In this document: positions 1-5,576 of the stretch, piece after piece | Position numbering within the stretch: the first letter of the stretch is position 1 | Layout of the letters: every line of letters begins with the position of its first letter | DNA from: Acidobacteriota bacterium | GTDB taxonomy: Bacteria > Acidobacteriota > Terriglobia > Terriglobales > Acidobacteriaceae | Reading direction: 5' to 3' | Length of the DNA stretch: 5,814 bases | NCBI GenBank assembly: GCA_021780095.1 | Contig: JAJXZK010000007.1 | Location: 1-5,814, forward strand | Translations under genes and position numbers: made by a program | Notes under the pieces: generated by a model | The model's database searches: none | What the model was told of the DNA's origin: nothing | Seen by the model: only the letters and a program-made list of their open reading frames with translations

Positions 1-894
1 GAAGCGGAGGTCTCGCAGCGGCATGAAATATGCATCGTCATGCCGGTGGCGTGGGACGGACATCTGCACAAAATTGATTGGGCGGGGTGAAGCCGCTTGC
101 GCCTGATTGGCCATCAGGACGCTCGTGGAAAGGTCAGCGGGATCCTTGAAATGCTTATGGTGCAGGTCGCCATAGCAAAGGTGCATGCCGACCGGGACCG
201 TGGCTGGAATCGCGGCGTTGAGTTCGCGAATGTAGCGAAGAAAGCGATCCAGCGGCTCGCCCGTTGGCTTGAACTGCATGGGCGGAACATCCGGTAGATG
301 GTCGCCATGCTCGATGGCCACCGTCTCCCAATTAATGTCCCACTGCAAGACCAGATCGTCGTGCGGGATGCGCCTGCAAAGTTCCGCGACGTCCCGCTTC
401 ATCACATCCAGATAGGCGTCCACCATCAAATCCATGTTGCGGGCGCTGTTGGTGAACAGCCGCGTGGCGTCGTCGGGAAATGGAAGCGACTGCTGAAAGC
501 GCACGCCGCGCGGGATCACTCCCTGGTCGCGCAGTCGGCAAAAGACCTGATAGGACGCCGCCGCTTCCCGTGGATAGCCGAGCGTTTCGATGCGGGAAAG
601 CTTCCGCACTCCCGGCTTCACGCCGTACCACTGGCAGGTGCTGTAATCTCTCGGCAGCCATTCCGGCAATCCGCCGCCCGCCGGCACCACCGGCCGGACC
701 AGCTCCAGCTCCGGATGCTTCATCCAGGTGTTCACCAGCACGAAGTAAATCCAGAATCGCCGAACCCCGAATTCGCCATCCGTAAACCCCATTGCAAGGT
801 CTCCCAGAATGGGAGCCAGGGTGCGAAAAACCTCCTCAGCACTGTTGCCCGGGACACCCCCCACCAGCAGAACCGGCCTCTGCGCCTTGGACAT
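1..894 (-). CDS. MetE-like (UROD/MetE superfamily) protein, C-terminus cut by window edge
   Basis: This frame is open without a stop from an ATG at 892-894 to the left edge, giving 298 residues; the C-terminus lies outside. The start is chosen because an AAGGAG Shine-Dalgarno sits 5 nt upstream (900-905) and homology-like sequence begins at once (VGGVPGNSAEEVFR, residues 11-24, then DGEFG at 39-43). The sequence resembles an uncharacterised group of the UROD/MetE TIM-barrel superfamily. QWDINWE (184-190) sits where MetE proteins have a QxDEP-type strand, and MHLCYGD (237-243) matches the MetE H-x-C zinc motif (His238, Cys240). The segment after it, VQMSVPR (276-282), aligns with the MetE strand carrying the Glu ligand but shows no Glu. 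The protein has no signal peptide, so it is probably cytoplasmic. It may be a thiol methyltransferase-like or decarboxylase-like enzyme; the substrate is unknown. All other frames across this stretch lack recognisable protein character. Family assignment is from remembered motifs, fairly secure; function is not. Confidence 0.8.
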   Translation of the reverse strand, partial: MSKAQRPVLLVGGVPGNSAEEVFRTLAPILGDLAMGFTDGEFGVRRFWIYFVLVNTWMKHPELELVRPVVPAGGGLPEWLPRDYSTCQWYGVKPGVRKLSRIETLGYPREAAASYQVFCRLRDQGVIPRGVRFQQSLPFPDDATRLFTNSARNMDLMVDAYLDVMKRDVAELCRRIPHDDLVLQWDINWETVAIEHGDHLPDVPPMQFKPTGEPLDRFLRYIRELNAAIPATVPVGMHLCYGDLHHKHFKDPADLSTSVLMANQAQAASPRPINFVQMSVPRHRHDDAYFMPLRDLRF

Positions 895-898
895 GGCC

Positions 899-905
899 CC
901 TCCTT
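899..905 (-). promoter_or_regulatory. Shine-Dalgarno of the MetE-like gene
   Basis: On the minus strand the bases AAGGAGG lie just ahead of the ATG at 892-894, with four to five bases between the core and the start codon. It is a near-perfect anti-16S match and fixes the start of the minus-strand gene. Confidence 0.75.
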
Positions 906-1092
906 GCGGAAATGGAATCCTGCCGACCCTCCTGCCATCCAGCCCGCCCTGACGCGATGGATGGTACTACCTTCGCGTCCAAAGCACTAGAAACACCCTT
1001 CCGCCGCCGCCCTCGAGCCACCCTGCTCGAACGGAACTCTTCGCGCAACCAAAGCCGCATGCCCCAGAAGAGCTGTCATAGCGCGCAAAGAG

Positions 1093-1130
1093 CGTATATA
1101 CGTTTAACGCAATACTATACGTATATATAC
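1093..1130. repeat. A/T palindrome cluster, candidate operator
   Basis: Three perfect palindromes fall within 38 bp: CGTATATACG (1093-1102), TATACGTATA (1116-1125) and GTATATATAC (1121-1130), the last two overlapping. The word CGTATATA occurs at 1093-1100 and again at 1120-1127, 27 bp apart. The cluster overlaps the candidate receptor promoter at 1103-1131, a position suited to a dimeric repressor or activator. The regulator is not identifiable from the sequence, and A/T-rich promoter DNA gives such palindromes fairly easily. Confidence 0.45.
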
Positions 1131-1131
1131 T
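1103..1131 (+). promoter_or_regulatory. Candidate sigma70-type promoter P1 toward the receptor
   Basis: A -10-like TATACT (1126-1131, five of six consensus matches) lies 17 bp after a weak -35-like TTTAAC (1103-1108, three of six). Transcription would begin near 1138 and give a leader of about 240 nt before the receptor ATG. The hexamers are embedded in the A/T palindromes. This is inferred from consensus only. Confidence 0.3.
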
Positions 1132-1178
1132 TGCGGACCTGGCCTGCGGACCGGGGCACAAATCGTTTAACTTTTCTA

Positions 1179-1206
1179 TTGACACACGCGCCCCCCGATG
1201 GTAAAT
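1179..1206 (+). promoter_or_regulatory. Candidate sigma70-type promoter P2 toward the receptor
   Basis: A perfect -35 TTGACA (1179-1184) is followed after 16 bp by a poor -10, GTAAAT (1201-1206, three of six). Start would be near 1213, leaving a leader of about 165 nt. The perfect -35 with weak -10 would suit activator-dependent transcription, but this rests on consensus alone. Confidence 0.35.
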
Positions 1207-1310
1207 CGCGCTCCAGCATTGGCAGCAGTGGGACTGCGACGCACCCAAACTCAACGATCAAAATGCAGGGTGGAAGTGCTCGGGGATGCGTTTTCATTTT
1301 CGCGGCAAAT

Positions 1311-1326
1311 TGTGGCCTAGGCCACA
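1311..1326. repeat. 16-bp perfect palindrome in the receptor leader
   Basis: TGTGGCCTAGGCCACA reads identically on both strands with no spacer. It ends 51 bp before the receptor ATG and downstream of both promoter candidates, so it would be transcribed. It could be a dimeric operator acting as a roadblock. An RNA hairpin is less likely because a stem without a loop must open its centre. No U-run follows, so it is not a standard terminator. Confidence 0.6.
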
Positions 1327-1377
1327 TTGCTGCGCGATGAGCAGCAGAAACCAGCGCAGCCACAACAGGGGGGTGGA

Positions 1378-4300
1378 ATGAAGGCACACTTCAGGCGGGC
1401 CGGTCTATTCGTTTGTATTTTTTCCTCTCTCCTGCTTCTGGGAGCAGCCATTGCCAGGGCTCAGTCAGCCGGGACAGGGGCCATCGCCGGCACGGTCACA
1501 GATTCTTCGGGTGGGACGGTGGCCAATGTGACTGTCACAGCCACCAGTCTGGGAACCAATCAAACACGCACGGCGACCACGGGCGCCGATGGCGTCTTCA
1601 AATTTCCATTGCTGCTGCCAGGAAATTACAGCGTCAAATTTACTGCGCAGGGCTTCAAGACCGCCGAGATAAGCCGGGTCACGGTAACCGTCACCGAAAC
1701 CGCGACAGTCAATCAGACTTTGCAGGTCGGAGCAGTAACGCAGGAAGTGACCGTATCTACCACGGCCCAGGTGCTGCAGACCGAGAGCTCGACGCTCGGG
1801 GGAACCGTTTCCGGGAGCCAAATCGACGCATTGCCAATGGCCAATCGGAACTACACTGAGATCCTGAGCCTGTCCGCAGGGGCGGGTGCGGGCGTGGAAA
1901 ACGCTGCTTCGGTCGGCAAGGGCACGCAGGATATGAGCGTCAACGGCGCAAACCCAGGCCAAAATAATTTCATGATGGACGGCATCCAGGTGGACAACCT
2001 TGCCAACTCAGGGAGCGCCAACGACGGCACCATTTACACAGGAATTCCGATCCCCAATCCGGATGCCATTCAGGAGTTCAAGGTGCAGACTTCGACGTAT
2101 GATGCCAGCTACGGGCGCAATCCCGGCGCGAACGTCAACATGGTGACGAAGAGCGGCACCAACAATTTTCATGGGACGGGATTCGAGTTCTTCCGGAACT
2201 CCGTCCTCAACGCGGATAACTTCTTTTACGTTAAGACCCCGGGGCAGCAACACCAGGTCTTTAACCAGAACCAGTTCGGAGGCACTCTCGGCGGCCCGAT
2301 CAAGAAGGACAAGCTCTTCTTCTTCATCAGTTACGAAGGGACGCGATCGAAAAATGGCGTCGCACCCCAAGGCGAGACCTTCGGCGCCATCCTGCCGCCC
2401 CTCCCGGCTACGCGAACCGCAGCGACCCTTGGCGCAGCCTTGTGCGGATTTGGCAATACGCCGGCCCTCGCATGCAATGGGTCCAATATCAGCACCCCTG
2501 GCTTGAACCTGATGAACCTGAAGAATCCGAACGGCAGCTACTTCTTCCCAAGTCCGAACACGCTGCCTCAGTTTTGCGGGAGCGGACCCCTTGCATCGGG
2601 CCCCAACGCCGGTTTTTATCAATGCAATTTCAGCGTTCCGGCCATCTACAACGAAAACCAGATGGTCGCCAATGGCGATTACATCATCAACAGCAAGAAC
2701 ACGCTTTCTACGAGATATTTCTATCAACACGCGCCGCAAGAGGATTTTCTAGGCCAAGCCGGCGGCAATATACCGGGAACGCCGGAAGACATTCTCTACG
2801 CCAACCATAACGCGGTCGTGAAACTTACCTCGCTGGTATCCAATAACTTCGTGAATGAAGCCAGCGTCTCCATGCAGCGCAACGTGAATATCTCGAATGT
2901 GCAGATGCCCCCCGGCGGATCGCCAGCACAACTGGGAATCACGCCTGTTAATCCAGGCTTTTTCGAGCCGCCGACGATGATCTTTATCAATAACAACTTC
3001 ACGGCCTTTGGCGGGCTGCTGCCTGACAACAGCACGACGACCCAGTTCCAGTTTGACGAGCAGATTTCCTGGCAGCATGGGAAACATGCCATCCGTGCCG
3101 GGTACGAATATGAGTACGCCTACTGGCCCATTTCCGATCAGGGGCTGCAACAAGGGCTCTTGTTGACGGGCAACGTATTCGACCCCCGCGCGAGCTTCGG
3201 GGACATGCTTGTCGGCACGAACGTTGGAAATGGCGCTGAATTTGGAGGATTTAATGTGGGATGCCTATTTTGCTCGAAAGGCATCGCCAGCGAGAATGCC
3301 ATCATCCACTTTTACCAGATTCACGACCAGGACGCCTTCATCGCCGATGACTGGAAGGTGAACACCCGGCTTACCCTGAACATTGGCCTGCGCTGGGAAT
3401 ACGAGGGGCTTCTCAGCGACAAATACGGACGGCTCACGCAAGTTTGGCTGGATCGCATGGCCCCCAACTCCGTAATCCCCACGTCTTTCTCCGCGACGAA
3501 TCCGCTGGGCGTCTTGCAATACGTCGTTCCCAGCAACTTTGCCGCACATTTCGGGCCTCCGCCAATCGGGGTCGGCACGGCGCCCAACCAGAACACGATT
3601 GAGGGACACGCGCCATACAGCAACTTCGCTCCGCGGTTCGGATTTGCCTGGCAGCCGCTCAGCAACGACAAGCTTGTGGTGCGCGGCGGCGCCGGCCTCT
3701 TTTACGACCGCGTGGGATTGGACTCGATTGTCCACGCCTTTGAACAGGGCTATCCCTATGCCGCCACGTACGATTATGGATTCTTTAGCCCACGATGGTT
3801 TCAGTCCACGCTTGCGGCTCCCTATCCACCGATTTCGCTCGTTTGCATGCCGTCCGATCCCAACTGCAACACCGATTTTGGGCTCGGCTTCGCCCCGCGC
3901 TTCTCGAACTACGCTACGGGAGCGAGCTCCGGCCTAAGTACGCCGTTCGATCCGACGACGGTCCACACCCCGCTCATCCGGCAATACAATTTGGGTATTC
4001 AATATGAATTCGAGCCGGGATGGGTCCTCAACGTCGGTTACGTTGGATCAAGCGGAATCAACCTGCTTGATTACAATCACAACGTCAACCAATCGCTCCT
4101 GGCGACGCCGACGAACAGCTTGAGCTATCTGTGCAGCGGCGGCACGCCAAACATCTGCAATACGAGCAACAATGCTTCTTTCCGCGTCCCTTATTTGGGC
4201 TACGAGGCCGCCGGCCTGCAAGCCTCGGACTTCAACGGTTACTCCAATTACAACTCGTTGCAGGTAACGGTGCAGCACCAGTTCTCGAATGGGCTGTCGC

Positions 4301-5049
4301 TGCAGGCTGCCTATACCTGGGACCGGAATCTCTCTGATGTTTTCTTCGGCAACACAGCGAACATCAACAATGCGCTGTGCATGATGTGCCAGTATGGTCC
4401 AGTGAGCTTTGACCGGCCTCAGCGGCTCGTCGTGAACTATAGCTACGATTTGCCGTTTGGCAAGCACGCCACAGGGCTCGAAAAGACGCTGATCAACGGA
4501 TGGACCGTTTCAGGAGTCACCATCGCACAGTCTGGCGACTTTCTCACGTTCATAGCACCCGGGATCACTGGCACGGCCTACGGGACCAGTAACACAAGTT
4601 ACCTATCGGGATTGACGACCGCCCAATTCTGCCCCGGCTTCGGGAACGGCAGCGTGAAAGCCCCCGGCGGAGTCGGAGCGAACCTGAACCACTACTGGAA
4701 CACTGCGGCATTCTTCCAGGGGGGCGCTCCTTGCCAGGCGGGACCAGTCCCGTACGGGGATGCAACCGCGCAGGGATATGGCAATTCCGGAGTCGGCGTC
4801 GCGTCCGGCCCGGGCCAGTTCAACTGGGATATTTCTCTGCTGAAAAACAACCAGATTACGGAGCGCGTCAACTTGCAGTTCCGCGCGGATTTCTATAATG
4901 CTTTCAACCACCCGCAGTTTGCCGATCCGGGAGGCGCTCAGTTTGGCACGGTGGGATTCGAAAACGTCACATCGCCTCAATTCGGGCAAATTTTCAATAC
5001 CGACGTCAACCCGCGCCTGATTCAGTTCGGGGTGCATTTGTTCTTCTAG
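1378..5049 (+). CDS. TonB-dependent receptor, Oar-like, with carboxypeptidase-regulatory-like domain
   Basis: A complete outer-membrane receptor of 1,223 residues, predicted to take up a substrate with energy from TonB-ExbBD. The ATG at 1378 is preferred over an in-frame TTG at 1327 because it starts directly at a signal peptide: basic HFRR, hydrophobic core at 9-26, cleavage after ARA at 28. A poor purine-rich GGGGGGTGGA precedes it. Residues about 34-120 form a carboxypeptidase-regulatory-like beta sandwich (GxIAGTVTDSSGG start, GDYxV-like GNYSVKFTAQGF). EVTVST just after may act as TonB box. The plug follows with MDGIQVDN (200-207), FKVQTSTYDASYGRNPGA and SGTNNFHG (259-266); the rest is beta barrel ending in QFGVHLFF with terminal Phe, a BAM signal. 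Length is typical of acidobacterial Oar-type receptors. The 14 mature cysteines occur as pairs. No SusD-like partner is in the window; the ligand is unknown, possibly plant or microbial polysaccharide fragments. Confidence 0.93.
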   Translation: MKAHFRRAGLFVCIFSSLLLLGAAIARAQSAGTGAIAGTVTDSSGGTVANVTVTATSLGTNQTRTATTGADGVFKFPLLLPGNYSVKFTAQGFKTAEISRVTVTVTETATVNQTLQVGAVTQEVTVSTTAQVLQTESSTLGGTVSGSQIDALPMANRNYTEILSLSAGAGAGVENAASVGKGTQDMSVNGANPGQNNFMMDGIQVDNLANSGSANDGTIYTGIPIPNPDAIQEFKVQTSTYDASYGRNPGANVNMVTKSGTNNFHGTGFEFFRNSVLNADNFFYVKTPGQQHQVFNQNQFGGTLGGPIKKDKLFFFISYEGTRSKNGVAPQGETFGAILPPLPATRTAATLGAALCGFGNTPALACNGSNISTPGLNLMNLKNPNGSYFFPSPNTLPQFCGSGPLASGPNAGFYQCNFSVPAIYNENQMVANGDYIINSKNTLSTRYFYQHAPQEDFLGQAGGNIPGTPEDILYANHNAVVKLTSLVSNNFVNEASVSMQRNVNISNVQMPPGGSPAQLGITPVNPGFFEPPTMIFINNNFTAFGGLLPDNSTTTQFQFDEQISWQHGKHAIRAGYEYEYAYWPISDQGLQQGLLLTGNVFDPRASFGDMLVGTNVGNGAEFGGFNVGCLFCSKGIASENAIIHFYQIHDQDAFIADDWKVNTRLTLNIGLRWEYEGLLSDKYGRLTQVWLDRMAPNSVIPTSFSATNPLGVLQYVVPSNFAAHFGPPPIGVGTAPNQNTIEGHAPYSNFAPRFGFAWQPLSNDKLVVRGGAGLFYDRVGLDSIVHAFEQGYPYAATYDYGFFSPRWFQSTLAAPYPPISLVCMPSDPNCNTDFGLGFAPRFSNYATGASSGLSTPFDPTTVHTPLIRQYNLGIQYEFEPGWVLNVGYVGSSGINLLDYNHNVNQSLLATPTNSLSYLCSGGTPNICNTSNNASFRVPYLGYEAAGLQASDFNGYSNYNSLQVTVQHQFSNGLSLQAAYTWDRNLSDVFFGNTANINNALCMMCQYGPVSFDRPQRLVVNYSYDLPFGKHATGLEKTLINGWTVSGVTIAQSGDFLTFIAPGITGTAYGTSNTSYLSGLTTAQFCPGFGNGSVKAPGGVGANLNHYWNTAAFFQGGAPCQAGPVPYGDATAQGYGNSGVGVASGPGQFNWDISLLKNNQITERVNLQFRADFYNAFNHPQFADPGGAQFGTVGFENVTSPQFGQIFNTDVNPRLIQFGVHLFF

Positions 5050-5060
5050 GAAACGATCCG

Positions 5061-5098
5061 GCGGGGAGCGCCGAGAAAGGATCCGTCGCGCTCCCCGC
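5061..5098 (+). terminator. Strong hairpin after the receptor, probable terminator without U-tract
   Basis: GCGGGGAGCGC (5061-5071) pairs perfectly with GCGCTCCCCGC (5088-5098), an 11-bp GC-rich stem with a 16-nt loop, starting 11 bp after the TAG stop. No run of U follows, so it is not a textbook intrinsic terminator. It may stop transcription in both directions, protect the 3' end of the receptor mRNA, or work with Rho. Confidence 0.55.
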
Positions 5099-5109
5099 TC
5101 CACCCAAAT

Positions 5110-5306
5110 CCCCGCAGGAGCCGTCCACGCTTCGTGTCTTTACCGGCATGGCTGCATGCGTAGTCGGGCGACTCCTTCGCGTGAGGCTCGTCCCAGATGC
5201 CGGACGGCATGCCATAGGGTACCGTATCGAGAACCGCCTCAATCTGGTCAACCTTTCCGCCGTGAATCTGGAATAGCCCGGCGACCTGGAAGGCAAGTCG
5301 CCGCAT
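5110..5306 (-). pseudogene. C-terminal remnant of an NTF2/SnoaL-like protein
   Basis: On the minus strand, from a possible ATG at 5304-5306, the peptide RRLAFQVAGLFQIHGGK continues into VDQIEAVLDTVPYGMPSGIW (residues about 2-39). This pattern (AxLFxIxxGKIxxIEAV followed by a PYGMPSGW-like tail) matches the last strands of NTF2/SnoaL-like proteins common in soil bacteria. The N-terminal two thirds of the fold is absent: the frame upstream is Arg/Pro/Cys-rich and then becomes antisense tRNA. No good ribosome binding site precedes 5306. The frame stays open to a stop at 5046-5048, which would give 86 residues with an atypical tail crossing the hairpin. I read this as a decayed gene end, possibly truncated by past rearrangement at the tRNA locus. 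A short functional protein is less likely. Boundaries are approximate. Confidence 0.45.
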
Positions 5307-5337
5307 GCCTGGTTTGCAACATGCCCGACGGCATGCC
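5197..5337. repeat. Two copies of a 17-bp palindromic motif
   Basis: ATGCCGGACGGCATGCC at 5197-5213 and ATGCCCGACGGCATGCC at 5321-5337 differ at one base. Each contains inverted arms (ATGCC ... GGCAT) around a short centre. The first copy lies in the sequence encoding the GMPSGI tail of the NTF2-like remnant; the second, in another minus frame, also reads GMPSGM. The pair may be a relic of a local duplication or a short dispersed repeat. Confidence 0.5.
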
Positions 5338-5450
5338 GGGGGATCTCGTTCCGCAGATTCGCAACAATGCCCCCCTGGTCGCTGCTGGCGGCGAGGCCCA
5401 CGCTGCGCTCTGCGCCGCATGAAGAACTCGAATTGCTCTTGCTGGCGCAG

Positions 5451-5456
5451 TAGAAT
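5451..5456 (+). promoter_or_regulatory. Candidate -10 element of the tRNA-Arg gene
   Basis: TAGAAT matches the -10 consensus at five of six positions and would place the start near 5463, about 12 nt before the mature tRNA 5' end. No good -35 is found at 16-18 bp spacing, so the call rests on position and the hexamer only. Confidence 0.35.
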
Positions 5457-5474
5457 CAATAAGCACCGCGGAAA

Positions 5475-5551
5475 GCGCCCGTAGCTCAGCTGGATAGAGC
5501 ATCTGCCTTCGAAGCAGAGGGTCGGGAGTTCGAGTCTCCCCGGGCGCGCCA
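5475..5551 (+). tRNA. tRNA-Arg, anticodon TCG
   Basis: A full cloverleaf of 77 nt can be drawn. The acceptor stem GCGCCCG (5475-5481) pairs with CGGGCGC (5541-5547). The D arm is GCTC/GAGC (5484-5487 and 5497-5500). The anticodon stem is TCTGC/GCAGA (5502-5506 and 5514-5518) with loop CTTCGAA, placing TCG at 5509-5511, which reads the Arg codon CGA. The variable loop has five bases. The T arm GGGAG/CTCCC (5524-5528 and 5536-5540) has loop TTCGAGT. Discriminator G5548 and an encoded CCA (5549-5551) follow. All stems are perfect, so the gene looks functional. Its 3' half is a likely integration target given the adjacent integrase. Confidence 0.97.
5507..5551. other. Candidate attachment site (att) in the tRNA 3' half
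   Basis: Tyrosine recombinases commonly integrate into tRNA genes, using the anticodon-loop or T-arm to 3'-end segment as core and rebuilding the tRNA end from the incoming copy. Here an integrase gene lies 25 bp beyond the tRNA CCA, so one element boundary should fall inside this segment. The matching copy of the core is not in the window, so the exact limits cannot be seen. Confidence 0.4.
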
Positions 5552-5576
5552 CTCTAATTTCTGCCCCGCATTGGGT

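Larger units (their letters stand above)
895..1377. other. Divergent intergenic region, no gene seen
   Basis: This stretch separates two divergently transcribed genes. Open frames crossing it on either strand are low-complexity Ser/Arg/Pro-rich shadows with no recognisable protein character or ribosome binding site, so I treat it as non-coding. The left part (about 906-1080) is GC-rich and featureless to me. The middle (1091-1215) is much richer in A/T and holds palindromes, repeated 8-mers and promoter-like hexamers. The right part holds a 16-bp perfect palindrome in the receptor leader. No convincing promoter for the minus-strand gene could be picked out. Confidence 0.7.
5050..5474. other. 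Intergenic region between receptor and tRNA-Arg
   Basis: No intact gene is visible. The stretch contains the post-receptor hairpin, a probable remnant of an NTF2/SnoaL-like gene on the minus strand, two near-identical 17-bp GC-rich elements and a tRNA promoter candidate. A minus-strand frame running through the tRNA into this stretch starts with the antisense of the tRNA and is not a gene over that part. Confidence 0.6.

Noticed and set aside
332..661. Minus-strand frame of 109 codons in another register
   Set aside because: It overlaps the MetE-like gene out of frame and has low-complexity Arg/Ala/Ser composition.
298..990. Plus-strand frame of 230 codons
   Set aside because: It is the exact antisense codon register of the MetE-like gene, is rich in His/Arg/Pro and shows no family signature; the minus-strand reading has clear motifs and a strong ribosome binding site.
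792..1340. Plus-strand frame of 182 codons crossing the divergent region
   Set aside because: There is no ribosome binding site, the composition is shadow-like, it begins inside the MetE-like gene on the opposite strand and it covers the promoter motifs.
1327..1377. N-terminal extension of the receptor from a TTG codon
   Set aside because: It would put 17 polar, Gln-rich residues ahead of a good signal peptide, and the TTG directly abuts the 16-bp palindrome; the ATG at 1378 gives a normal signal peptide start.
2008..2739. Minus-strand frame of 243 codons inside the receptor gene
   Set aside because: It is antisense to a receptor region with clear plug and barrel motifs, and its Arg/Val/Ala-rich translation resembles no family.
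5046..5552. Long minus-strand frame (168 codons) whose N-terminus reads GRLELPTLCFEGRCSIQLSYG-like sequence
   Set aside because: Its first part is the antisense translation of the tRNA-Arg, a well-known source of false protein calls. Only the later NTF2-like stretch has protein character, and that is reported separately as a remnant.
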